Origin: Episyrphus balteatus
Taxonomy: Eukaryota > Arthropoda > Insecta > Diptera > Syrphidae
Length of the DNA: 64,000 nucleotides
Reading direction: 5' to 3'
Assembly (NCBI RefSeq): GCF_945859705.1
Contig: NC_079136.1
Coordinates: 125,461,027 to 125,525,026, forward strand
Each line of letters begins with the position of its first letter. The stretch's first letter is position 1. Made by a program: the position numbers and the translations under genes. This document shows positions 1-12,045 of the stretch, piece by piece. Below the pieces are notes generated by a model. It was given only the letters and a program-made list of their open reading frames with translations, ran no database searches and was not told the origin of the DNA.

Positions 1-3000
1 ATGACGATGACGATGGTGGGAAGTATTTATGTGCAAACACACGCAGACTCGCACTCGTCCTTAAAGGTCCTTTTTCATATTTTTATTTTCATATCCCTTT
101 CAACACTCCTTTCTTTATAATGCGACACAATTCAACCAGAGTTTCTTTGAATCGCCGCTGTCTGAAAACAGTGGGTGGTTTTGGGGGGGGGGGGGGAGGG
201 GAGGGGGAGGACGAAACATTCCCTAATTAAGGATAACGCTTGGTCAGTAATTATATGACCATGTTTTATGACAGAGTGTTGGCAAATTTGTTTGGCAACA
301 ATTCGAAAGTCACACCTATGGCCAATTCAACAGAACACATCAGAAGACATACACATTCATATGAGTGTAGATGTGTGTATGTGTTGGTTTAATATTAACA
401 CTCTGACATTGTGGATATGGACAGGACACACGCCGCAAACAACTCAGGTAAATGTCAGCATTAATTCGCTAGAATATGCGACACACTATATAAACAGAAA
501 CACATAGCAGCGTCCAGAGAAGCAGAAACATTGCTTTTACCTACTCCCCCCGTGTTATCATCAATCTGAGTGTCCTTGACGGATACAATCATCAGATTAT
601 AGCTTAAGAATCAGGGGCAGATTTTTGGGTAAAAGGAGACAATATTTTGAGGGCCCAAAAAATATTTGAAAAATATTTTTGTTATTTTAGATTGTGTTTT
701 GAATTTTTTTTTTGGCAAACAATTGGAACAATATTCCCATCAACATATCCCCAAACATTTGGACCATGTTAAAAATAAGTTGAAAGTATTTTGTTGATAT
801 TTCTTTTGTTTTTTCTGATAACTTGCAGATTTGGGCCACATTTTGAAATATTTTTGATTTGTTTGTTTACTGGTTTTTATTTCCAAAAAAAAGATCACTG
901 CTGGAGCAATAGAAATATGCCTTGTTAAATTATTTAAAAATTCTAATAGATGCTAAAAATAAATGCTAGATGCCTCTTTAAGTATTCTTAGCATCTCATA
1001 AATTAATTATATTTTTTAAAAATTCAATATCGAAAAAAAAAACAAATACGAAGTAAACAAAGATCAATTTTGGTATTTTTTTTTGTTTTGATGGTAAAAT
1101 AAACAATGTGATTATTTTTTTCAAAAATCATGACCAAACCATTCGAAAATGTTTAAAAAATATTCTTGATTCATATTCCCAATAAAGAAAATAAATATCA
1201 AGCAAGAAGCAGTAAAATTTTTATTTTTTGGTTTTCAAGAAGGTACAAACAAAAATCTTGAATTTTCGATTTTAAGGAGTACTAGAAATTAAAAGTTTTT
1301 GGGACTAAAATTAACTTAATTGAACTACAAAAACGTTTTTGCAGTCATTTTTTTGGATTTGAATAAGAAATGCAAGCTTTTTTTTTTTTGAAAAATATTA
1401 AAAAAAAAAAAAAAAGATTAAGTGTAATGCTAATTTCATATTATGTAGTAATTTACTAAGTAAAAAATTAGACTGATTTTAAACTTAGTAAATCACTAAA
1501 ATTGCTTTGAAATCTTATTAAATCGTTTCAAATTTTGCGTATTTTCGTAATTGTAAAAAGAGTTTTTAATGCTTTTTAAATTTCTTGTAAAAATTAATTA
1601 TAAAATAAAATTTAAAAATTATTTTACTAATAAATAATTATAATTTTAATAAACTTTAATTATTCTAAGTAACTTTTACCATATTTAAAGTCATTATTTT
1701 CAGTCCAAAAATAACAAAACTTAATGTGGAAAAATTTTAGAATGGTCTTCACAAACTTTTGTTCATACTTAGATTGTTTAAAAATTTTATAATTATAAAA
1801 TAATAATTTTAGTTTAATTTTGTCATTAATATAAAATATCAGAAAAGTAAAAAGTATAAAATTGTTTTTTAATCAGGCACTAAAAAACATTTTTAAATGG
1901 AATCAATTTTCAAATAAAAATTTCATTTGCAAATTTAATATGCCATTCATAAAACATTTTTGGAAAAGTTATTTTGAAAATTGTAGAAGCAGTTTTTGTA
2001 AAAAAATATCTTTCATGAAAATTTCATTCTAAAAAAAAAAGATTTTTCAAAAAAAATTGAATTTTTTTTTTTTTCAATAATCCAAAATTTTTATTTTTGA
2101 AAATCTGTACCTATTAGTTTTTTTAATTAAGATTATTGAAAAGATTTCGTACAAAAAAAATTTCTTTGAAATTGCTTATTTTTAAGAGAAATTCTGAAAT
2201 CAAGAAAATGTTCTTACGAGATGTACCGTTAATAAAGGAGAGGTACCGTTAATAAAAAAAACTAAGAACTTATTTGCCGCAGTACGTGTATTTAAAAAAA
2301 ATTAAAATCGTTATAGCATTTAGCCGTTCAAGAGAAAAACTTTTTTTTTTTCATTTAAATCATAAAGTCAAGTAGATACCGTTAAATTTGATCTTTTGAC
2401 CTGTTTAAAAATATATACTCGTAAAACTACTCGTAAAAAATTAAAAAAATATTTGTTCACTTTTTTTTTTTAATAATCTTTCACAAATAAGAAGTTTGAA
2501 ATGTCCTTTTTCATGAGCGATATTGGTTACTTCTTGTTTTGATAAGCATATAAGCCTTATGGTACAAAACTCAACGTTTTTGATATAGGTAATTTAGATC
2601 TTATCAGTCCTTATTATTAACCAAGTAATTAAGCAAAAAAAAAAACAAACAAACTTCAAAATATAAAATTAATTAAACAATTAAAAAAAAAACATACAAA
2701 ATGAAAATTTCTAAATAAAATAAAAGCTCGAATTTAAGCAAAATGTTCAACTTTTATGGGAATGGGCACACTCACTCAAGGTTATTTTATATGAGGATGA
2801 AAATGAGAGTCGTTTCGGACTCCTATTCAAAAGTACGCTTTTTTGTCAAAAATTAAGAATGAGTAAAAGTGCGTATGCTTATGCATTTATTTTTCACCTT
2901 TATAAATATTGTGGTACCTAATAAAAAAAAATAAAATAAAACTCTCAGATTTCCGTACAAAATGCTATTGCTTGAAGAATCCAAACTTTGGTTTTAACTT

Positions 3001-3084
3001 CTTTTACGTTTTTTTTATACAATTTCAAAAATTTCCTACAAATTTATCAAGTGATTAAAAGAAAAGGTTCTATTCTAAACGGAA
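1..3084. other. AT-rich upstream or 5' UTR intron sequence
   Basis: No gene seen. A G run lies at about 183-197. The part from 600 to 2500 is very AT-rich. Around 2218-2260 and 2374 the text GTACCGTTAATAA recurs, which resembles a phrase of the 1 kb repeat at 5122 and may be a decayed copy. Confidence 0.5.
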
Positions 3085-3435
3085 TTTGAGGTCTGGTTAT
3101 TGAGTTATTTACATGCAAACATTTTTGTTTTTTCTTACATTCCGGTACAGATATCTACAGACCACAGTCTCGAAACAAGTTTTGGTTTACAGTTATGAGT
3201 TCACAGTGAACAGGCCTTTGCGTTTAGGTAAAAAAATGCAAATTTATTTTTTTTTTCAGATTTTCGAAAAAAAATCAACGTTAACCCCTTGCCGAAAAAT
3301 ATTGCATTTTAAAAAATCATGAGATATCAAAGGAAAGGTCTTTTCAAGCTCTATTCATAACTGAAAACCAAAAGTTTCTTGGAGTTCTGGTTTCTGAGTT
3401 ATTTGCATGCAAACATTTTTTTCTCATGGCACAAA
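3085..3435 (-). repeat. ~300-bp dispersed satellite, copy group 1 (reverse orientation)
   Basis: Two similar blocks about 294 bases apart (3093 and 3387) share GAGTTATTT followed by CATGCAAACATTTTT. The reverse complement matches the repeats at 8855-9420 and 62885-63560: a phrase ending in TGTAAACCAAA, then an ATGAATAGAGCT phrase, then AAAGACCTTTC. No coding capacity. Class unknown. Confidence 0.6.
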
Positions 3436-5121
3436 ATAATTCATCAATTCAACAGTATTTATTTTCAAAGAGTTACTGGCCAATTTTATTTATTTATTTG
3501 ATTTTGGTTTTATTTGATAAAGTGTCTTAAAAGTGAACCAATATCTCAAACATTTTTGGAATTTCATTACTTTCAACGATGGATTTTTGTGTTTATTAAA
3601 AAAACTTTTTTTTTTCAAATCATACATTCAATTTTTTTTTTTTTTTTTGGTAAATGCAATGAATGTACAAGACCTGTTTTTCTTCTAAGAAACTTAATCC
3701 GTTCCTGTATATCCTCGACAGGACTACATGACATCAAAACAGAACTAATGAAATGATCAAACAGATTTATGTAATTGGACTTTGCTATCACGCACGCAAA
3801 TCAACGTTTCGATTTAATAGTTTCAATTATGAATTATGCGAGAAGTTTATACCTACCTATACTACAAGTATGTATGTCCTTCTCTCTATTTATAACAAAG
3901 GCAGTTTTATATATGTACTATAGTCAAAAGAGTCCCCCAGGTAGGTAGTAGTTATAGTTGACCTGACCATAGACCAACCTTATAGAGTATGAAGTATGGA
4001 GCAGTCATTAAATCATAGCAGGTGACATTTTCATGTAATTTGTCGCTACCTCAAACCGAAAATTTAGGTCGGTCTCTTATAAGAGCTATAAGCATTCCGG
4101 ATAACTGCGGTTTAATTTTATACACAAAAGCTCATTGTGTACTTGTGCGGTTTTTTCGTCCGACTTTATTGTTTTGGGACATCAAATAAGGAAACTTGAA
4201 TGAAACAAAACATAATATAAAACGGAAAAAATAAATAAATAAAAAAAAAAACCAAAAATCGAGAGCTCAAGATTCAAACATTTAAAAAACCCAAAGCCAA
4301 AAGCCCAAGTCATAGCAAAACAGTCTCTCATAGTCGGGCAAAGCAATCCCACAGAGAGAGTTTTAGGCTTTTCTATTTTATTGAGGTATGGGGTCTAGGG
4401 ATTTCAGATTGAGGGGGGATTGGTAATAGGAGGTTTCTGTGTTAGTAGTAGTGTGCATACGTTTTATAATGTTTTTTGAGTCTTTCTGAGTGAAAGGATG
4501 CGATGTTTTCGCAATCTAAATTCCAAACGGGTCTAGACCAGATACGAATCACACCTCTTTTAAATGATGGAAATCCTAGGAGAACAGAGAGGGTACTGTT
4601 GGGAGTTTATTTTTTCTTTTTTTTTTTCATTTTTAAACAAATACACAAGGACTCTCTGGATAGATACCAGTGGTATATACAATAGTACAATACATAGCTT
4701 AACATATAACGGATGTTTGAGCGAATGCCTTCGACAAGAGAAAGCTATTTGAATTCACAATAATAATTGTGGTCCTGTCGTCAACATAGTCATCATAGTC
4801 ATCGTAGTCATCATCATCATTGTCGTGTCTGGTCTATAGTTTTGTGTGAAATTTGGGCCAAACCGAGGCAGGATGAGAGAAAGTGTTTTATGTACCTTTT
4901 AAGCTTTTAAAGCCATAAACGAGTCTTGAGTGTTGTTGTTGTTTGTTGTGTTGATAGGTACTAGATAATAAAAAAAAAGACATTGTCCTTTAACATTGTG
5001 CTAAAGGTTAGGGCACAGTTTGAAAAACATAAACTAATCATGGTTTATGGTGGAGAGATAGAAATTGAGGTGCCAGTGTGTTTTTAGAGCATGGCAATGG
5101 AATTATATAAATTATATAGAC
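3436..5121. other. Intronic or upstream sequence
   Basis: No gene or clear element. Small ATC/GTC-rich simple repeat at 4785-4830. Confidence 0.5.
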
Positions 5122-5245
5122 TTTTTTACTTGCGATATAGGTACTATAGGGCAAGTTTAGGATTCGTAAAAAAAATCGAACTCGAGATAACAATTTTACA
5201 TGACATTACGATGATGGAGAATGCCAAAAAAGTGGGTCCGGCAAT

Positions 5246-5282
<37 letters not shown>

Positions 5283-6128
5283 GTGTCTGTCTCTATCTGG
5301 AGCTGCAGCCTAAACGAGTGAAGTGATTTTCTTCAAACTTGGTAGTTAGCAGTTTTTGGTGATTCCCTAGAGGGGAAATTGAAATTTTTTTTTTATGACC
5401 AAAACTAACGGTACCTGCCATATAACGGAAATAGAAAAGGTAATTTTTTTCAAAAACGGCTCTAACGATTTTGATTAAAATTTTTGTGTGTAGTATTACA
5501 CATAAGGGCCAACTTTTTAAATAAAAAAAATATTTTTTGTACCGTTATTAACGGTACCTGTCATAGAACGTTTTTTTTCGTTTCTGAATATCTCGTACAA
5601 AATTAACCCGATTTAAATGAAAATTTTTATACAAAAGTGTGTAAGTAAAGATAATATTAAAATTTTAGAAAATTTTCAAAAAACGCATTTTTGGTTTTTT
5701 AAAAAATATTTCAAAATTTTTTTTTGAAAAATCAATTTTTTGAAAACGGATCAATGAAAAATTTTGAAATTTAGTTTTTATGTGTAAATTAATTATTTCT
5801 TCAAAATGGCATACCAACTTTTTTTTTGAAAAATGTTAAAAAAATTTTATATATAAAAAATTATTTTTTTAAAAAACCGCTCCTACAATTTTCAAAATTT
5901 TTTTTCTAAAAATACCTTTTTATACGAGAAAAAAAATATCATATTTGTTTTTTTTTTAAGATATTTTAAAACGGAGTTTTATTAATTATAAAAACAGATT
6001 TAATTTTTTTATACTACTTATGAAATTTCTTCAAAATATCAAATTTTAAATTTCTTGAATAAAAAGCTTTAACACTATAGTTACTTTAAGCATAAGAGCA
6101 AGTACGTGCGACCCCAGTCGTGCAATTT
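5122..6128 (+). repeat. ~1 kb unclassified interspersed repeat, copy 1
   Basis: Starts TTTTTTACTTGCGATATAGG and ends at GTGCGACCCCAGTCGTGC plus AATTT. The same text, in the same direction, is at 40887-41880 and 56428-57436. It holds a (CTGT)n microsatellite at about 5247-5290, two ACGGTACC phrases and, at the end, a short hairpin (GTGCGAC / GTCGTGC with two G-T pairs). No terminal inverted repeats or transposase are visible, so a non-autonomous element of unknown class. Confidence 0.8.
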
Positions 6129-6534
6129 TTTTTATGTAGAGATGATGATAATAGAATCAAGTTTATTATTTTTTCTTGCAATGGAAATATACGAACTTGA
6201 ATTTGATGGGTTTTTTTTCTGGGCCAACAAGAAGACTGACACATGAACAGTTTTAAATTCACGTGATGTTAGCAGGATATCAAGGCCAAATTTTTATATT
6301 TCAGGGGGGTCATAAACACAAAGAAAATATAATTTAACGAATTTCTGTAGATTTTTTGAATCTGGTCTTGAAGAAAATACTTTTTTAACAGCTTCTTAGA
6401 AGAAATTCAGTGTGTTTTACAATGATTGTTCATGAACTCTTTTTTTCCAAAATCATATTCCTTTTCGTTATTCTTACCTAATCAAAAACTATGGTAATCT
6501 GTAGTCATACAAAGAACAAGTTTTGATGCATTTG

Positions 6535-6935
6535 AGCATGTATGTTCCCCAATAACTTCTAAACTTCTCATCAAAAATTCACAAGTTAAATATCATTCAA
6601 AGCGTCTTACTTGTGTGCTAGATATAGGCTTTATAAAATTAATTTTTTTTTTTTTTTTAATAATTCCAAAAAGTAAAAATCATGAACTAACTGGGTTTTA
6701 GTTTTGTTTATCATATTTTCTTATTTAGATTATGTTGAAATTATAATTTGCTAAAGTATTTCTTGACCTATTGAAGGAAAACTAAAAAATACAATTTTTA
6801 GTTCTATTTTTGGCCTCTAAATGGTGACGTATTACAATTTTGAATAGCTTATAACTAGCAAACCAGAAAGACGCTTTAAACAATACCTCAGTTGTTGAAT
6901 TTGGATAAGTAGTTTAGAAGTTATGATGAAACAAA
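6535..6935. repeat. Foldback MITE, older relative of 34589-34875
   Basis: Two arms face each other: AACTTCTAAACTTCTCATC at 6554 with GATAAGTAGTTTAGAAGTT at 6904, and AGCGTCTTACTTGTGTGCTA at 6601 with the inverted TAGCAAACCAGAAAGACGCT at 6856. The same phrase set (AACTTCTTAA..., GCTAGTTATAGGCT) is in the foldback at 34.6-34.9 kb. Confidence 0.55.
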
Positions 6936-7341
6936 CAAACAAAATTTTTTTTTGTTTTTTTTTTTTTTTGTAATCATACCTATGCAGATAAGAAAAAAAA
7001 AGAGTGTGTGTACACATGTACACGCGACTGAAGTTATACATACTTCTCATTCAGTATATGTAAATGAATTTCATTTGATATTTTTAATTTCTATTATTAA
7101 ATTAATTAATCCACACATCGTTTTTTTACATTTTTATCAAGTGAACAATAAATTAATTCTTTCATCCTCCTTGCGTCCATGTAGTTTTCAATTTATTCTG
7201 TGAAATTTACACATGTTGTGCGGTTCAGAACGTACGGTATACGCTTAACGAAACTAAATGAATTGAGCATAAAATGTGCGATATGGTTATTTTATGAGAA
7301 TTGTGTGTGCTTCAGCACTAGTAGTAGCAATATGGAACTTG

Positions 7342-8547
7342 CAGGGTTGCTACAAAGCTCAAAAGTGAGCTGAGCTCAGCTCACAGCTCAGCTCAGATTT
7401 TGAGCTAGCTGACTTTTGAGCTATGTACCATAGCTCAGCTCATTTGAGCTGAGCTGAAAGTCAGCTGAGCTGATGGTTGAGCTGAGCTGTTGGGTGAGCT
7501 AAAGTAAAGTGAGCTGAGCTGAGCTGTGATGGGTGAGAGGATACATTGATTTTTATTTGGAAAGTATAATGAAATATGAAGATATTTTAAACTTTTATAA
7601 AACACCATAGCTCAAGATGTTTGGTTCTAGTTATTAATGGAATTATTTTAACACATGGATATTTTTATAAATAAAACAGATAATTTTTCGTGATCTCTTG
7701 GTTTTTTTTAACCCTAGAAAGATAATCATAATATACGTCTCAGAGACGTATGATTCTAAAAAAGATTTTTGGTCTTATGTTAACACTTTTTGTCATATTT
7801 ATTTAACTCATTACTTAGATTATTTTAAAGAAATGATATAATAAATCAAATTAATTTAACAAAAACCCAGAAATTTGAATTGAATTAGATAAAACAGTTC
7901 TTTACACGCCATACGTCTTACAGACGTAGATTATCTTTCTAGGGTTAATAGTAAATATATTTCTATTTTTTTAGTAAAATATTTCTTTTGTAATCATAAA
8001 AAAAAAATCAGGTACAATCCGGTTTTACGACTTTTTTCAAAATTCCGAGAAAATCGCGTTTGAAAGTTGGGGTAAATTTTTTTTTTCGAAAAATCCCCGA
8101 ATCTTTGAACGCTCCTGGAAGCTAAGCCGCTTGAGAGCAATTTTTGGGAGTGATGCCAAATGATAGCTTGTGTCATGGGCCTACGCTTTGCACATTGTCA
8201 GATTTTTAAAAAATCGCCTTGCATGTTAAACCGCCACATCATGCCTATTTTTTCAGAATCGGGCTTAACTTTTTTTTTACCTTTAAGTTCTCCTGGTTTG
8301 AGAACGCGTGTACCTACAGGGATGGAAGTTGTACCCAAATGTAGGTTAGAGTCCCCGCTACCTTTTGGCATCAAAAAAATTTTTTTCATTTTTTTCAAAA
8401 TTCCGAGATATAGGCGTTGGAAGTTGGGGCGCTCACTTTCAGCTCAGCTCACTTTCAGCTCAGCTCAAATGAGCTAAGCTATGGTACCTAGCTCAAATTT
8501 GAGCTGAGCTGTGAGCTGAGCTGAAATGTTAGCTTTTTGCAACCCTG
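7342..8547. mobile_element. hAT-type non-autonomous element with AGCTC subterminal repeats
   Basis: 1206 bases. Ends CAGGGTTGC ... GCAACCCTG (9-bp inverted repeat), flanked by 8-bp duplications GGAACTTG (7334-7341) and GCAACTTG (8548-8555) with one mismatch. CAG(G/A)G-type ends and 8-bp duplications are typical of hAT. Both ends carry dense AGCTC/GAGCT repeats (7353-7525 and 8430-8525), inverted to each other, the usual place for transposase-binding subterminal repeats. No transposase. A piggyBac-type MITE sits inside. Confidence 0.85.
7712..7944. mobile_element. piggyBac-type MITE nested in the hAT element
   Basis: Ends CCCTAGAAAGATAATC ... GATTATCTTTCTAGGG with TTAA on both sides (7708-7711, 7945-7948). 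CCCTAGAAAGATA is the 13-bp terminal repeat of the moth piggyBac element as I remember it, and TTAA is its target. Just inside each end is a small ACGTCT...AGACGT palindrome. 233 bases, no coding capacity; it needs a transposase in trans. Confidence 0.9.
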
Positions 8548-8549
8548 GC

Positions 8550-8633
8550 AACTTGCCACATGTAACTTGCCACATGCAACTTGCCACACGCAATTTGCCA
8601 CATGCAACTTGCCACATGAAACATGTAACTTGC
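8550..8633 (+). repeat. 14-bp minisatellite next to the hAT end
   Basis: About six units of AACTTGCCACATGC with small changes. The right target duplication of the hAT element is part of the first unit, so the element may have gone into an existing array, or the array may have grown from the duplication. Confidence 0.8.
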
Positions 8634-8739
8634 TACGTGTTGTGTGTTTTATGTTTGCCGTACTGCGGCGTACTGCATTTTTAAATACTAAAGTACTGCG
8701 TACTCTAAAGGTGAAACGACAGCCCTGCTACCCAGGGTG

Positions 8740-8817
8740 ATCGCGTCATAATCCCTTTGACATTCTTGTCAAAAAGTAAATTTTCATACCCACCCTCCCA
8801 TAAGAAGTATAACTTCA
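8740..8817 (+). repeat. ~85-bp dispersed module, copy 1
   Basis: Reads from ACCCAGGG to GAAGTATAACTTC, with a TTTGACA / TGTCAAA hairpin between. A reverse copy is at 37094-37190 and a shorter relative at 39905-39953. It may be the end of an unrecognised element. Confidence 0.55.
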
Positions 8818-8854
8818 AAAATTGATATGTAATGTAATTTTTTAATTAATTGAT

Positions 8855-9420
8855 TATTATGAACACAATTGATTATTTGCAAACCAGTTTCAAGACTTCA
8901 GTCATAAAATATCGACTTGAGAAAGTACAAACAGAAAGAAAAAAATATGTTTGATTTACAATATCTCAGCAGGAACCAGACCTCCAAGAAACTTTAGGTA
9001 TTCAATTATGAATAGAGCTTAAAGAGACCTTTCTTTTGACGTCTCACTCGATGGATTTGGAGCAAATTTTTTAAAATTTATTTTTTTTAGACAAGGGGTT
9101 AGCCTTGATTTTTTCAGAAAATTTCAAAAAAAATAGATTTGTAATTTTTTACCTAAATTTTACCTGAATGCATAAGCCTGTTGATTATGAACCCAATTGA
9201 TTCAAAACTAATTTCAAGACTTCGGTCAAAAGATATAAACATTTGAATGTAGAAAAAGCTGGAAAAAATATATGTTTGTTTTCAAAAATCTCACGAACCA
9301 GACCTTCAAGATATTTTTGGTTTTCAAATATGAATAAATATAAGAAAGACCTTTTTATTGATTTTTTGAAAAAAAAAATTTTTTTTGGTAAGGGTGAAAA
9401 ATTTTGGTCTTTATCACATC
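8855..9420 (+). repeat. ~300-bp dispersed satellite, copy group 2
   Basis: Two units about 326 bases apart, each with a GAACNCAATTGATT start, a TTTCAAGACTTC phrase and, at the middle, an AATATGAATA/AATTATGAATAGAGCTTA phrase before AAGACCTTT. Opposite direction to the group at 3085. Confidence 0.6.
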
Positions 9421-10586
9421 AGATTAAGTGATATATTAACAAAATCCACAATTTACCACAGAACATTGAGCTAAATTTCAATTTTATCTTCTTGGAACAC
9501 TAAACTCTTAAAAACATGATAATTCTAAACTTCTTTTAACCAAACTTTTTCTCGGCTTTTTGTCAACTTTTGAACATTAAACACAGGTGATAACGCTTTG
9601 AATTTTTTTGTTTGACTTTCTTTAAATCTTTTACACATATCAAAAGTTCTTGACATTTCTAATTTTCAGTCATATTTTTTTGTCAATCTTGCTGCTTTTC
9701 TAAACGAGATTATAAACTCGAAACGATAATAAATTTTGCTCCCTGCCTTGACAATGTTTAATAAAAATAAAAGCCCATAAACCTTACCTCACCATCTTCT
9801 CGACCCATATTATTTGTCTTAAGAAGGTTCTCTCTGTCTCTAAGGAGAACCACATAGGCAGATAGTAGAATGGTTTAAAAGCGATCTTTTTACTTATCCC
9901 CGTATCTTTTTTCTTCTTAACTTTTTTTTTATCCTACAAAACTAAGGATATGCAATAATTTTATCACATCTCTTCCACCTGTTTTTTTTTTTTTTTGCTA
10001 TTTTATTTGTATATTTTCTTATTTTTTTGAATTTTTTTTTTTTAACATCCGAGTGACAAATTAAAGTTATTTATAAACATTTTCATTTGTTTTCATTTGC
10101 ACTCTTATGTCAAGTGCGAGTGTGTGTGGATGAAAATGCGGGTTGAAAGTGGATGGGGGGATTGAACCAAAAAAAAAAAAACACCTCGCAACCTACACCT
10201 TTCCCAAATAACATACCATACTTGTGTGAATATTTACATATTCACAATACACACAAACACCCCCCCCCCCCTTTTTCTTTTGTGGTGTTAAGCTTGCCTT
10301 GTCAAATAAAACATTTTGTGAAAAAGTGAAAAAGTTGAAGATTTGAATCTGTCATACGTCTATCTTTCTAAAACTTCTCTTATATATTTTCTAAGCCGAA
10401 ATATATATAAAATGTAAAAAGATACAAAAGACAAAAAATAGAAGGCATATTACAAAGTAAAATAAAAAAAAAAAGTGTAAAATAACGAGAATGAAAGCTT
10501 CCAGTTGAAGCACCTGACACTCTCTCAAGCCCTTTTCTCCACTCTGTGTATCTTATACCCCTAAAGATGTGTGTTTTTTTTCTAAC
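9421..10586. other. Non-coding sequence
   Basis: No gene seen. A and T runs and a C run at about 10261-10271. Confidence 0.5.
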
Positions 10587-10594
10587 ATCGTCTT

Positions 10595-11973
10595 CAGAGC
10601 CGGTTTTAGGGGGGGGGCAGCCTGGGCCGTCGCCCAGGGGCGCAAGAATTGAGGGGCGCCGCAGGCGCCCCGAACTTTTACAAAAGTTATAAATAACGAA
10701 GTCTTTCCAATCGATGTTTTATTTTTTTTTACATTCACAAAGGCGCTCCAATTTTTTTCTATTTTACATTTTCAACGGCGCTCGTATTGTTTGTCCTAAA
10801 CTTTTTGAAGAATGAAGGCGCCCCCCAAATTTTTTGTTAATTTATTTGGCTTCCGGAAGGACAATGGTGTCCAAAATCTTCGTTCATCTTTGAAGAACAA
10901 GGCGCCCAAATTTCTTTTGAAAGACTAAAGCAATCCTAATATTCCTCCTACCAATTTAATTTTTGCAAAGGTGCCCCTATAATAATGAATAAGGAAAGAG
11001 AAGGGAGACGGACAGAATCCCGAAATAAAAATCCAGAAAGCCCAAAATCCAGAAAACCCTAAATTCCGAAAACCCAAAAACACAAAATCCCGAAAACCCA
11101 AAATCCAGAAATGCCAAAAATTGACAGCTTCTCCATTTCTCATAAAAACTACGTTTGTGTGTGAGAATAAAAAAATAGGTCTATTCGTTGTTCCCCCCTC
11201 CAGGGCACTCTAAGTCATTTCAATTAACTGTGAAAAAAATCAGAGTTTCTCGGGTTTTCATTTTACATCGAACACCTCAGAGCTTTAGTTTCATCAGCGA
11301 ACATCGAACACAGAGGAAATAACTCTGGTTGAAAAAGGAGCTACAAAAAACGCTTGACAACGAATTCGGAGCGACCCAGAGTGCCCTAGAGCTCACAACG
11401 AACAAACCTTATACTTATAAAGGTATGTTGTTTTCGATTGGCCGTCCGGAAGAGCCTGGAATCATTAAGAAGCGTGCTGCAAGTTTTTTATTCTCCTAGT
11501 GAAAAAACAAAAACACAATATTTGATTTTTCACCAATACAGATATTAAATTTTAGAATTGGGTGGAAGCGATTCAAAGTTTTTTATTGTATTCAGAATGA
11601 GTGAATCATTGAGTGATTCCAATCGAAAACGACATTAATGTACCTAGTTGAAAAAGTTTTTGAAGAAATATTGTTCAAATAAAACCAACTGTACCTAATC
11701 TTTAAATGTGTTTAAACAAAAAAAGAGATAAAGGTAGTCTTGTCAATTGAGCCTAAATGACATGAATAATTAATTTTTTTTTTTAAGTTAACCTTTTTAA
11801 GTTAATACACTGCACATTTTTAATAAATGCATTAACAAGTATATGAGAGGTAAGACATAATCTGCTATTGCTTTTTTTCGTTATTTTAAAAAATTGTTTT
11901 TAGATGAACTTTTTTTTAGAGGCGCCACTTGCAATCTTGCCCAGGGGCGCCGGTAGTGCTTAAACCGGCACTG
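10595..11973. mobile_element. hAT-type non-autonomous element with perfect 8-bp target duplication
   Basis: 1379 bases. Ends CAGAGCCGGTTTTA and, inverted, CAGTGCCGGTTTAA. Flanked by ATCGTCTT at 10587-10594 and again at 11974-11981, an exact 8-bp duplication. GC-rich GGCGCC-type repeats sit near both ends. Inside are a short tandem AATCCCGAAAACCC array (about 11025-11112) and a nested palindrome. No transposase. Confidence 0.88.
11184..11402. repeat. Possible nested MITE inside the hAT element
   Basis: TTCGTTGT followed by AGGGCACTCT on the left is mirrored by AGAGTGCCCT and ACAACGAA on the right. About 219 bases; no target duplication found. Confidence 0.4.
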
Positions 11974-12045
11974 ATCGTCTTCGTCATTGTCAGTCATCGT
12001 ATATATCTAGTTATAGGCGTGAGAAGTAAAAATGTGGAACATATA

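Noticed and set aside
5091..5321. 76-codon frames ending in VCLSVCLSV here and at 56364-56594
   Set aside because: Shared because the 1-kb repeat is shared; the tail is the (CTGT)n microsatellite, and copy 2 has a stop in the frame.
10925..11143. 72-codon - frame with FWHFWILGF repeats
   Set aside because: Translation of the short AATCCCGAAAACCC array inside the hAT element.
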